Assembly (NCBI RefSeq): GCF_022095615.2
Contig: NZ_CP155559.1
Location: 2,911,501-2,975,500, forward strand
Direction: 5' to 3'
Length of the DNA: 64,000 nucleotides
Source: Bacillus thuringiensis
GTDB taxonomy: Bacteria > Bacillota > Bacilli > Bacillales > Bacillaceae_G
Positions within the stretch are counted from its first letter, which is position 1, and every line of letters begins with the position of its first letter. The translations under genes and the position numbers were made by a program. The notes under the pieces are model-generated. The model had not been told where the DNA came from. It ran no database searches and saw nothing but the letters and a program-made list of their open reading frames with translations. This document shows, piece after piece, positions 38,232 to 46,401 of this stretch.

Positions 38232-38537
38232 TTAACAACAACTACCTTTTCCTGTTTTTCTAAAGATACAGCACAATTCTTCTGATAATAAATTATTCAC
38301 TTCCGCGTCATTTAAATCATAATAACTCCACGTACCTTTTGTTTCTTTTACAATTAAACCGGCCTCTAATAAAACCTTCAAGTGATAGGATAACTTAGAT
38401 TGTGTCATCTCAAAAATCTCTGTTAAATCACATACACAAGTCTGGCCTCGCTGACAAAGTTCATACATAATCTCTAAACGCTTTTGATCCGCCAACGCTT
38501 TAAATTTTTTCTCATATAACTGAAAATCCTGTGCCAT
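38232..38537 (-). CDS. arsR: ArsR arsenical repressor
   Basis: 101-residue ArsR/SmtB winged-helix protein: FKALADQKRLEIMYELCQRG, QTCVCDLTEIF with the As(III)-binding ELCxxxxxCVCDL cysteines, recognition helix MTQSKLSYHLKVLLEAGLIV. It ends KGSCC. Arsenite should release it from DNA. RBS AAAGGAG. Two identical palindromes lie just upstream and one downstream. Confidence 0.94.
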   Translation of the reverse strand: MAQDFQLYEKKFKALADQKRLEIMYELCQRGQTCVCDLTEIFEMTQSKLSYHLKVLLEAGLIVKETKGTWSYYDLNDAEVNNLLSEELCCIFRKTGKGSCC

Positions 38538-38556
38538 TGTAGTTCACTCTCCTTTC

Positions 38557-38572
38557 ATCAATTTTTTTTGAT
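38557..38572. promoter_or_regulatory. ArsR-type palindrome 1
   Basis: ATCAATTTTTTTTGAT, 20 bases upstream of arsR, overlapping its leader. Confidence 0.75.
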
Positions 38573-38615
38573 GTTTATAGTATATATGCTGTTTAGTTCT
38601 TTATGCAACTGATTC

Positions 38616-38631
38616 ATCAATTTTTTTTGAT
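38616..38631. promoter_or_regulatory. ArsR-type palindrome 2
   Basis: An identical 16-mer, 59 bases further upstream; the spacing suggests the promoter lies between the two sites. Confidence 0.7.
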
Positions 38632-38741
38632 TTATAAAAACCCTCCTCGCATCATATCTTTTTACAACTTAATAGTTAAAATATTTCCGAGGAATGGAGT
38701 CTCTATAACTGTTTTAAATTTTAATTTGACCATTATAGAGT

Positions 38742-38955
38742 AGTGCCCCATCAACATCAAGCTAAGAAAAATAAATACCCCCAAATGAAAAAAATCGATA
38801 TAACTCTTCGGCAAATAAAGATAACTCTTGTTTTTGGTGCATATTCATAAAAAGCACGTCACCATTTCTCATTAACATAAAAGAATAGTAACGTGCTTTT
38901 AATTTCAAAAATAGTCTAAATCCTTAAGTTGATGGTTCTGGGGCGGGACCTCAAT
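38742..38955. repeat. Dispersed GGTACC/TTGATGG repeat, split copy
   Basis: Left part GCCCCATCAACATCAAGCTAA (38745-38765) and right part CTAAATCCTTAAGTTGATGG (38916-38935) match the halves of the compact copy at 42322-42413. Between them is a hairpin AAAAAGCACGT ... ACGTGCTTTT. Confidence 0.6.
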
Positions 38956-39017
38956 AAGAACGGTATCTGAGGTTGTATGAGAGGTGTTAGTTCCATTCCA
39001 AAGGCCTCAGCCGACGA

Positions 39018-39527
39018 TTAACTCAAGTACCGATTTCGGATAACCCCCATGTGATGAAGTTCGTGTCCTGCGATGCCGTACGCGAGGGCGCGCGCCGTAA
39101 TGCTTAGGTTGTTGGCTGTGCCCTTGCGGGTCCACGCCTCCGCCGGTAGCCCGCGCAGCAATGTGATCGTTGATTGCCGTACGGCCCGGTAGTCTTCGGC
39201 CAATTGCGCGGTTGTCCAGCTTTCGAAAGGAGGTATGAATAATTCCTGATCGAAACCGGTCAGAGGCGTCTGGTCCCCTCTTGCGAACCGGAGCAGGCGG
39301 TAGGTCATGACGCGTTCCGCATCTGCGATGTGGCCCAAGACTTCTTTCAGCGTCCATTTTCCTTCCGCATACCGATACGCGGCCAGGCTTTCGGTCAACG
39401 ATGCCAGGAACTCGGTCATTTGCTTTTCCTGGGCGAGCAGAATGTCGATGATGTTACCGTCCGGCACCAAACGGATATATTCGCCAGAGCTCCCGGCGTA
39501 TTCTTCTTCTGACGGTCTTTGATCCAT
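39018..39527 (-). CDS. DinB/YfiT-like protein, GC-rich and probably acquired
   Basis: 169-residue four-helix DinB-family protein. Metal-binding histidines of the fold are visible: VLGHIADAERVMTYR and the pair in AGHELHHMGVIRNRY. DinB proteins in Bacillus include bacillithiol-dependent transferases and hydrolases; substrate unknown. The gene is strikingly GC-rich (codons such as GCC, GGC, CGC) against AT-rich surroundings, and long overlapping frames are open for that reason. This points to transfer from a higher-GC relative such as a Paenibacillus (inference). RBS AAAGAGGTGA lies before ATG. Confidence 0.88.
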   Translation of the reverse strand: MDQRPSEEEYAGSSGEYIRLVPDGNIIDILLAQEKQMTEFLASLTESLAAYRYAEGKWTLKEVLGHIADAERVMTYRLLRFARGDQTPLTGFDQELFIPPFESWTTAQLAEDYRAVRQSTITLLRGLPAEAWTRKGTANNLSITARALAYGIAGHELHHMGVIRNRYLS

Positions 39528-40080
39528 GCGTAGTCACCTCTTTATGGAGATATAGAAAATTATAGCACTCGTCTATGTCTAATAAATTCACGAAATGATA
39601 GAACTTTCCTTCTAATAATTGAGGATAAAACAACTATTTAGTTGGTCGGTCGCCACACTATCCTGATTCATTAGCACAATAAGCAATGCTAACCAATCAT
39701 GCATAAAAATTATCTGTTATACAATATTTCGAAGGTATTAATATATAAAGGGAACACCTTCTTTTTTTAATTTAAAGATGAATTTTCAATTATATTTTGA
39801 AATGAACCGGAGTAAAACACACTAATCTAACTACTTTTTTTACACAAGATTTTATGCAAAAAAGAATAGCGAAGATCCCTAAAATCCCCGCTATATCAAC
39901 GATGTATAAAATTTTGTATAAGTGATAGATAGACATATAGACAAAAAATTTAGTAAACACAAGGATTCTATGAAAAACTTGCTACCGATAATGAGACATT
40001 ATGTTAATCTCACATGTATAGAATATACAACCAAAACCAAACAACATATCATTTCTCTTAAATGGTAAAATAGGAAAAAA
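39528..40080. other. Intergenic region, hairpins only
   Basis: AT-rich again just past the DinB gene. A hairpin GAAGGT ... ACCTTC with TTTTTTT lies near 39730-39768. No gene with RBS support. Confidence 0.4.
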
Positions 40081-40098
40081 AAAGGGGGTGAAAAACTA

Positions 40099-40296
40099 AT
40101 GGAAGACTCTATGTTTGCGTTTCGAGTTGTTTTCAATGCACTAACATCATTCTTTTCCAACGGGGTCTGGGTCGTTTTGTTCTTCTTCTTGTTAAATAAA
40201 ACGTATGAAAACAAAACTTTCAGAACAGCATCGAGTATTATTACTGTTGTTGTCTTAGTATTTTATTTGTTTTATTGCATTCGGAATAGCATGTAA
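40099..40296 (+). CDS. Small two-helix membrane protein
   Basis: 65 residues with a strong RBS (AAAGGGGGTG). Two hydrophobic helices (SNGVWVVLFFFLLN and SIITVVVLVFYLFYCI) joined by a charged loop (KTYENKTFRTA). A good terminator follows at 40352-40388. No family recognised; a holin-, toxin- or regulator-like small membrane protein are all possible. Confidence 0.65.
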   Translation: MEDSMFAFRVVFNALTSFFSNGVWVVLFFFLLNKTYENKTFRTASSIITVVVLVFYLFYCIRNSM

Positions 40297-40351
40297 TGCC
40301 TTTCTTTGAATAAGAGAGGTTTACTTTACTTCCAATAACGAGAATTATGTA

Positions 40352-40580
40352 AATAAGCTGTCCATGTGGACAGCTTATTGTTTTTTTGCTTAGCGTGCAA
40401 AATTCGCGTCTTGTTGGCGGTACCCCATTGCCTTCAACCTAAGCTTTTGAGATACCCCCATACCGAATTTTTCACCTTTTTACAGTTATTTATGAGAATT
40501 CAGCTCATTTTTTCGTTTTGGGGAACAATCAATTTCTTAAGTTGATGGGTATGTGATAATACTGCCATTTGAACAAATTT
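40352..40580. repeat. Terminator hairpin plus dispersed repeat
   Basis: AATAAGCTGTCC-AT-GTGGACAGCTTATT with T run (40352-40388) ends the small gene. It is followed by TTTTGCTTAGCGTG, a GGCGGTACCCCAT block and CTTAAGTTGATGGGTATGTG (to ~40560). The same order (hairpin with AGCTGTCC, then TTTTTTGCTTAGCGTG, then TTGATGG) recurs at 50285-50455. Confidence 0.7.
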
Positions 40581-40714
40581 TCCTTTTCCATACCGATCAC
40601 ACATCTTTTGTAGAGTAATAGTATCAGCATATCCCAGTTTAAGAGGTTACTTACAAAATATTTAGAATTTTTTTGCGAGAATCCTCCGAAATGTAATACG
40701 GACTTTAAATGTTT

Positions 40715-41659
40715 TCATTTATAATTCTCTATTTGTCTATACTTTTCATATCGCTGTTGTATAAGCTCTTCCGAGGATAATAGTATCAATTTTTTTAGAG
40801 ATGATTCGATTACAGATTCAATCATTTTTGCCTGTGATTTTATATCATTTTGTGCTCCACCTTTAATCTCAGGAATGATTTCATTAATAATTCCTAAATG
40901 TTTTAAATCTTTTGCTGAAATTTTCATATGTTCAGCAGCTTCCGGAGCATACTTAGCGTCCTTCCATAGGATAGATGCTGCTCCTTCTGGCGAAATTACC
41001 GAGTACCATGAATACTCTAACATATGGATATGGTTACCGACACTAATGCCAAGAGCTCCACCACTTGATGCCTCTCCAATTACAATACAAACAATTGGCA
41101 CTTTAAGTGTAGTCATTTCAAATAGATTTCGAGCTATCGCTTCAGAAATCCCACGTTCTTCAGACCCTATCCCTGGATAGGCGCCTATTGTATCAATAAA
41201 TGTAATAATAGGGCGATTAAATTTATCAGCTTGTTTCATAAGTCTTAGCGCTTTTCTATAACCTTCTGGATGTGCCATTCCAAAATTTCTTTCTATACTT
41301 TCCTTTGTATTTCTACCTCTTTGATGACCAATAACTGTAACGGGCATTCCTTTAAATTTTGCAATACCACCTTTCATTGCTTTATCATCACCATATAATC
41401 GATCACCATGAAGTTCGAGAAAGTTTGTAAACAATAAAGGTATATAGTCCAATGTCGTAGGTCGGTTACGTAGCCTTGCAATTTGAACTCGTTGAAAAGG
41501 TGTAATATTAGAATAAATTTTATCTTGCATTTTATTTAAACGTTTTTCTAATTCATGAATTTCTGACGATAAATCTACATTATTTTCTTTCATAATTTTC
41601 TTTAATTCATCAAATTTCTCTTTTAATTCAATAATAGGCCGTTCAAAATGCAAACTCAT
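40715..41659 (-). CDS. accA: Acetyl-CoA carboxylase carboxyltransferase alpha subunit, stand-alone copy
   Basis: 314-residue AccA: coiled N-terminal arm ([16 protein letters not shown]), [44 protein letters not shown], then the crotonase-like core [20 protein letters not shown] and [11 protein letters not shown]. It should transfer the carboxyl group from carboxybiotin to acetyl-CoA together with AccD, but no accD is here. The pairing with a MarR gene 32 bases upstream, not with accD, marks it as a likely second, regulated copy. GGAGG six bases before ATG 41659 sets the start. Confidence 0.92.
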   Translation of the reverse strand: MSLHFERPIIELKEKFDELKKIMKENNVDLSSEIHELEKRLNKMQDKIYSNITPFQRVQIARLRNRPTTLDYIPLLFTNFLELHGDRLYGDDKAMKGGIAKFKGMPVTVIGHQRGRNTKESIERNFGMAHPEGYRKALRLMKQADKFNRPIITFIDTIGAYPGIGSEERGISEAIARNLFEMTTLKVPIVCIVIGEASSGGALGISVGNHIHMLEYSWYSVISPEGAASILWKDAKYAPEAAEHMKISAKDLKHLGIINEIIPEIKGGAQNDIKSQAKMIESVIESSLKKLILLSSEELIQQRYEKYRQIENYK

Positions 41660-41691
41660 TTTATCCTCCAAATGTTATGACTTACCTCACT

Positions 41692-42138
41692 CTAATCAAA
41701 AGGCTTAGAAATAGAATCAATAAATAATTCAAAACCATCCACAACTATTTTTTGTTCTGATTCTGATAAATTATTGAGAATACTTTGATAAAACGTAATG
41801 GATTGCTCTCTTAAGTAATTAACAGTTATGTGACCTTTTTCTGTGAGGTGCAAAAAAAGTTCTCTTCTATTTTTTTCATTTACTTCACGATAAATAAGCC
41901 CCTTTTTTACTAACTTATCTACCAATCTACTTACAGTTGAAGTCTCTAATCTAAGTTTATTGGATAGTTGCCAAACAGTTAGTTTTTCCACCTCTAGTTC
42001 CTCTAACGCCATCATTTGAGAAGTTGGTAAAGGTTTTTCAAATGGTCCATTGGGCAAATTTTGAGATTCAAAAACCCCAGTTATTATAATCATTTTCTTA
42101 ATATCTGTTCTTAGTTTTAAGGCATCTTCTCTTTTCAA
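41692..42138 (-). CDS. MarR-family regulator upstream of accA
   Basis: ~149 residues with a MarR wHTH: MALEELEVEKLTVWQLSNKL, RLETSTVSRLVDKLVKKGLI, REVNEKNRRELFLHLTEKG. It is the first gene of a two-gene unit with accA. FabT of streptococci is also a MarR protein that controls fatty-acid synthesis, so a lipid-related or inhibitor-induced role is possible (inference). The GTG at 42147 abuts the AGGAGG; the TTG at 42138, nine bases after it, is the better start. Confidence 0.88.
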   Translation of the reverse strand: MKREDALKLRTDIKKMIIITGVFESQNLPNGPFEKPLPTSQMMALEELEVEKLTVWQLSNKLRLETSTVSRLVDKLVKKGLIYREVNEKNRRELFLHLTEKGHITVNYLREQSITFYQSILNNLSESEQKIVVDGFELFIDSISKPFD

Positions 42139-42309
42139 AAAGGTCACCCTCCTACAACTAATGTATCATACATCAATTGTATTATACATGAATATGATTT
42201 TTTCACAAGCTTAACGTAAGCCAATATTACAACATGGACGAGATATTTCTTCTTGTTAAAATGGTATAAGTGGATTGTTTTCTACAAATGGCAGAACATC
42301 AATTATGTA

Positions 42310-42413
42310 TCAGGGGTCTTTATGAGGTACCGCTCATCGAAATCAAGCTAACAAAATTTCGTTTTTGTGGGGAATTCTAAATCCTTAAGTTGATGGATGT
42401 GTGGCGGTACCCC
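42310..42413. repeat. Dispersed GGTACC/TTGATGG repeat, compact copy
   Basis: GGTACCGC-TCATCGAAATCAAGC ... TCCTTAAGTTGATGG-ATGTGTGGCGGTACC forms an imperfect inverted repeat with a T/G-rich centre. Family members or halves lie at 10698, 15950, 38742, 40400-40560, 43200, 50420 and 62440. Confidence 0.75.
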
Positions 42414-42435
42414 ATATAAAGAAATTTTAAACATC

Positions 42436-43130
42436 TTAATCTGCCTTTCCTTTATGTAAATATAGAAACAACGAAATCACCCCAAGGATAGCTAAACAAG
42501 CTCCAATCCATAGCGGAGATACAAAACCATATCCTTTACTGATCCCAAGACCACCTAATGACGAACCAATAAAAATACCTAGCGTAATAAAAGAACTATG
42601 AACGGTATTTATCATTATTCCATTACTAGCTGATTTCATCACCCTCGCAACCATAGCTGAATTCAATGCTACACCAGCTAAACCAATAAAAATCGTAGAA
42701 ATAACTGCAATGTATTTATTCTCTGCACTTAAAGCAAATAAAGACAACGCTATGATTAATATAATTAATCCACCCATAAGTATTTTCATTGTAAATTTAT
42801 CAGCGAACTTGCCCATTATTATATTCCCAATTACCGTCGCGCTACCATAGAGAGCAAGTAAATATGGAATGCTTGTGCTTGAAAATCCTGTAACATTTGT
42901 AAAGGTTGGAGTGAAATAACTAAATGCTGCAAACGTACCACCAATAATGAACATACTTGTTACGTACGCTGCCCAAAGATGAATATTCTTAAATCGCAGA
43001 AGTTCGTCTTTCCAATTTAATTGCTCTTTATTTGAAGATGATGGTAACAACCGTTAAACCATAATCCCTGATACTAGCACAAGAACAGAAACAGCCCCCC
43101 TATTCAAGTTTCCTAGCGAAAAAATCACGT
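42436..43130 (-). pseudogene. MFS transporter, N-terminal half deleted
   Basis: The 204-codon frame up to 43050 holds only the C-terminal six helices of a major-facilitator exporter (FKNIHLWAAYVTSMFIIGG, GSATVIGNIIMGKFADKFT, NTVHSSFITLGIFIGSS). Upstream, across a stop, the frame still reads SLGNLNRGAVSVLVLVSGIM, so part of the protein has been removed and the reading frame closed. The translated start MLPSSSNKEQ has no good RBS. It was probably a drug/sugar efflux pump of the DHA1 type. Non-functional as it stands. Confidence 0.8.
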
Positions 43131-43243
43131 TTTAATAGACTTCTTTAACATGCCTACCTTTCTATAAATTACCAGATATGAAACAAGGATCGTTTCATAA
43201 CTAGTAATTTACTTGATTATCTTGATGGGTATGGAGAATACCC

Positions 43244-44008
43244 CTATAAACAAAACCCACCAGAAACATCTAAAACCTGCCCTGTTACCCAGCGGCTATC
43301 AGGAGAAGCAAGGAATGCTACTGCATCTGCAATATCTTCAACTTGCCCTATTCGTCCGAACACAGATGAATTCGTAGCAAAATTTCGTATTTCTGGATTA
43401 TCTAGCAATTTCGCATTCATATCTGTCTTCGTATATCCAGGCATAATTGTATTCACTGTTATACCTCTTTCTCCGAGATGTTTAGCTAGAGGAAGTGTCA
43501 TCGTATTTAGTGCACCTTTACTTAAACCGTATGCAATGGAGCCTGTAAAACCAAGTCGTACTTCAGCTGATGAAATGTTAATAACGCGCCCCTCTGCTCG
43601 TAGTAATGGTAATGTTTGCTGAATTAAGAAGAATGGTGCTTTAATATTTACAGACATAATTTCATCAAAAACTTCTTCTGTCGTATTTTCAATCGTTCCT
43701 TGTGTACCTATCCCTGCATTGTTTACTAAAATATCAATCTCTGATGTACCAACTCTTATTTGTAATTCATTCTTTAACTGTTCTACTAACTTTTTGACAC
43801 CATCAATTGAATTGAGATCAGCTTCAATTAAGAATGCCTTTCCTCCATTAGATTCAATCTCACTAATTGTTTCATCTGCAGCTGTTTTATTTCGGCCGTA
43901 GTGAATTGCAACTAATGCTCCATCTTTCGCCAATCTCATCGCAATCGCACGGCCAATTCCGCGACTTGCCCCTGTTACTAACGCTACTTTTCCATCAAGA
44001 TTCTTCAT
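43244..44008 (-). CDS. Short-chain dehydrogenase/reductase
   Basis: 254-residue classical SDR. Cofactor motif TGASRGIGRAIAM, ILVNNAGIG, catalytic Ser in INISSAEVRLG and YxxxK in AYGLSKGAL, and the C-terminal GQVLDVSGGFCL. FabG-like in length and motifs; the substrate is not predictable. NADPH preference is suggested by basic residues after the glycine motif (HYGRNK). AGGAAGG lies before the ATG. The bcr1 copy 2 sits directly upstream, between it and the divergent Lrp gene. Confidence 0.88.
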   Translation of the reverse strand: MKNLDGKVALVTGASRGIGRAIAMRLAKDGALVAIHYGRNKTAADETISEIESNGGKAFLIEADLNSIDGVKKLVEQLKNELQIRVGTSEIDILVNNAGIGTQGTIENTTEEVFDEIMSVNIKAPFFLIQQTLPLLRAEGRVINISSAEVRLGFTGSIAYGLSKGALNTMTLPLAKHLGERGITVNTIMPGYTKTDMNAKLLDNPEIRNFATNSSVFGRIGQVEDIADAVAFLASPDSRWVTGQVLDVSGGFCL

Positions 44009-44041
44009 ATATTTCTTCCATCCTTCCTAAATTTCCGTTTG

Positions 44042-44199
44042 ATAAAGTGAAACTTTAATCAGTGGGGGTTTTCTTCATCCCTCACTGATTATTAACCCTC
44101 ACCAATTGGGCTTTTACGGCCAGTTAATCTCTCACCCAACCACTTTGCTCCAGCTGAATTTTGAGGTGGGAGTTTTACTGCCCGTTAATGCGGGGTAAA
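44042..44199. repeat. bcr1-type dispersed element, copy 2
   Basis: ATAAAGTGAAACTTTAATCA to GCGGGGTAAA, same organisation as copy 1 but with diverged G runs. It lies in the promoter region shared by the SDR and Lrp genes. Confidence 0.85.
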
Positions 44200-44333
44200 T
44201 CCTATACTTATATTTTCATGCAAATACCAATCATTTTAAATATAGATTTATAGGTAATTTAGTTCCTTCACTTATGATATTATAGTTATAAGTTGCAATT
44301 TACTTTAGAAAATAAAACAAGGGAGATAGCCCC

Positions 44334-44774
44334 ATGCAAAACGCAGTAAAACTGGATGAAATCGATCATAAAATTATGAACGTGTTATATGAAAATGCGA
44401 GAATTTCCGTTTCAGAAATAGGACGAATTATATCCATGACGCAGCCTGCTGTAAAAGAGCGTATTAATAAACTTGAAGATCAAGGAGTTATAGCGGCTTA
44501 CCGAACGAAATTTGAGCCTTCCAAAATTAATAAAAACATTCAAGCATTCATTATGTTTAAAACGAGCCAATGCTCTGATTTTATCCAATATTGTAATTCC
44601 GCTCCTGAAGTAACAGATTTATATCGAATTAGCGGGGAGTTTAATTATATGATGAAGGTCATGAGCGATTCGATGGATTCTCTCGCTACATTTTTAGACT
44701 CTTTAATGCAGTTTGGCTTATCATCTCCTTTAATTGTATTAAAGAGTGAGTTTGAGGAGAAATTGTCGTTCTGA
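44334..44774 (+). CDS. Lrp/AsnC-family regulator
   Basis: 146 residues: AsnC-type HTH (LDEIDHKIMNVLYENARIS, MTQPAVKERINKLEDQGVI) and the RAM effector domain (IQAFIMFKTSQCSDFIQYC, EVTDLYRISGEFNYMMKV). Lrp proteins respond to amino acids or other small ligands and commonly regulate the adjacent divergent gene, here the SDR. RBS AGGGAGA. Confidence 0.9.
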   Translation: MQNAVKLDEIDHKIMNVLYENARISVSEIGRIISMTQPAVKERINKLEDQGVIAAYRTKFEPSKINKNIQAFIMFKTSQCSDFIQYCNSAPEVTDLYRISGEFNYMMKVMSDSMDSLATFLDSLMQFGLSSPLIVLKSEFEEKLSF

Positions 44775-44843
44775 TAAAGGAATACGTAACAGTAAAAGTT
44801 TCTCTTTCTTGAAAAAAACCAACAAAATCAATGATTAGTAAAT

Positions 44844-44878
44844 AAAAAAGAACATTGATATTTCAATGTTCTTTTTTA
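44844..44878. terminator. Bidirectional terminator between lrp-like and M20 genes
   Basis: AAAAAAGAACATTGA / TCAATGTTCTTTTTT with a short loop. Confidence 0.85.
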
Positions 44879-44929
44879 TATCTCTACTTATTAATTAGAT
44901 TGCTCTTCGAAAAGAGCACCTTAATCCCC

Positions 44930-46135
44930 TTATCCCTGATTCCTCTGTTCCTCTCTAAACTCCTCCTTCACCTTCTCTAACAACCCTTCTTCCGTAATTA
45001 ATCGATACGCTGTATTCGCTAATGCTTTTGCGGATGTAATTAATGCTTTGTCTCCTAGTTCTGAACATGCTGCTTCTCTAAATTCATTCGTATGTGCAAT
45101 TAAGTCGTCTGGGCCGATTTTAATGTACGGGTGAATGGTCGGCACGACTTGACTTACGTTCCCTGCGTCTGTTGAACCAATGCCAAATCTTTCTTTACGG
45201 TTTACATCTTCACCTTGTAATTCTAGTTCTTCAGCTACAACGTCATTAAATGTTTTTGTTACGAGTAGTTCATCGATTTCATTTTGGAATTGATGAATTT
45301 TCACTTTCGTACCTGTTGCTAATGCTGCTCCCTCTGCGATGTTTCTTACTTTCTCTGTTACTTCCGCACATCTTTTTCTCGTTGCTGCACGGATGAAGAA
45401 TCTTGCTGCGGCGTAGTCAGGAATAATATTAGGTGCTTTTCCGCCTTCTGTAATAACACCATGAATCTTCACATCTGACGGAAGTTGTTGGCGAAGTGCG
45501 TTAATACTGTTGTACAGCTGAATCACCGCATCTAATGCGTTAATTCCTTCTTCAGGTGAAGCTGCAGCATGAGCTGTCTTTCCGTAAAAATGAAAATCAA
45601 GTGGATCGACTGCAAGTGAAGGACTCGTTGTCGCTGTTTTTCCGCTCGGATGAATCATAAGCGCCGCATCAACATCTTTAAATAAACCTGCTTTTACATA
45701 ACTCGATTTCGCGCTACCGTTTGGCCCGCCTTCTTCTGCTGGTGTTCCGAACACGACAACTTCTCCGCCAATTTCTTCAAGCGTTTCTGATAATGCGATT
45801 GCTGCCGCGACACTAATTGTGCCAATTAAATTATGACCACACGCATGACCTAGTCCTGGCAGAGCATCATACTCAGCTAAAAATGCGATAACTGGCCCTT
45901 GTTTTCCTGAACTTTTCCGCGCGATAAAACCTGTTTCATGCCCCGCTATATTGTGCTGTAACTGAAATCCTGCACTACCTAGTAATAAACTTAACGTTCT
46001 TGATGCGTAAAACTCTTGATTACCAATCTCCGGATTCACATGAATATTATGACTTGTTTCTATGTACTTTTCCTTATTTCTTTCGATACTCTCTTCAATT
46101 GTTTTTCTTTGTGACGTTACTCCTGTCGCTCCCAT
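44930..46135 (-). CDS. M20 family amidohydrolase, SAM-riboswitch controlled
   Basis: 401-residue M20D (hippurate hydrolase/aminoacylase-like) dinuclear metallohydrolase: NPEIGNQEFYAS, EYDALPGLGHACGHNLIG, FGTPAEEGGPNGSAKSSYV, FHFYGKTAHAAASPEEGINA, IGSTDAGNVS and PYIKIGPDDLIAHTNEF. It probably removes an acyl or amino-acid group from an N-blocked amino acid or p-aminobenzoyl-type amide. The longer frame to 46237 would translate the riboswitch itself; GGGGGAAG before ATG 46135 is the true start. Control by S-adenosylmethionine links the enzyme to methionine or cysteine supply, for example release of methionine or cysteine from N-acyl forms (inference). Confidence 0.92.
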   Translation of the reverse strand: MGATGVTSQRKTIEESIERNKEKYIETSHNIHVNPEIGNQEFYASRTLSLLLGSAGFQLQHNIAGHETGFIARKSSGKQGPVIAFLAEYDALPGLGHACGHNLIGTISVAAAIALSETLEEIGGEVVVFGTPAEEGGPNGSAKSSYVKAGLFKDVDAALMIHPSGKTATTSPSLAVDPLDFHFYGKTAHAAASPEEGINALDAVIQLYNSINALRQQLPSDVKIHGVITEGGKAPNIIPDYAAARFFIRAATRKRCAEVTEKVRNIAEGAALATGTKVKIHQFQNEIDELLVTKTFNDVVAEELELQGEDVNRKERFGIGSTDAGNVSQVVPTIHPYIKIGPDDLIAHTNEFREAACSELGDKALITSAKALANTAYRLITEEGLLEKVKEEFREEQRNQG

Positions 46136-46159
46136 TTTTCTTCCCCCTTTTATTTTCAC

Positions 46160-46325
46160 GTAAAAAAGCCTCTTTCTAAAAGATAGAAAGAGGCTTCTGT
46201 ATATACAGTCAAAATGAGCTTCTTTCTTATCTTTCAAGTTACCTTGCTGGAATTGGCACAGTATTCATATAGAATCCGCTGCCGAGGTATCGTAGGGCCA
46301 GTCCCTCCACCTCTCGTGATAAGAA
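46160..46325 (-). promoter_or_regulatory. SAM (S-box) riboswitch
   Basis: The minus strand shows the S-box core: CTTATCACGAGAGG-TGGAGGGACTGGCCC, ACCTCGGCAGC, GTGCCAATTCCAGCAAG and closing GAAAGATAAG (aptamer 46226-46323). A terminator follows, AAGCCTCTTTCTAAAAGATAGAAAGAGGCTT with T run (46162-46198, written 3' to 5' on +). High SAM should end transcription before the M20 gene. Confidence 0.95.
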
Positions 46326-46401
46326 TTTTCATAAAATTATATTAAATTATTTTTTATTCTAAGTTTATTCCGACTAAAAGTCAAGGAATTCCTATCCGAA
46401 T

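Noticed and set aside
39007..39522. Other long frames over the DinB gene
   Set aside because: Open only because of high GC; they lack RBS and family motifs, while the DinB frame has both.
46136..46237. N-terminal extension of the M20 enzyme
   Set aside because: It would translate the SAM riboswitch and its terminator; a good RBS precedes ATG 46135.
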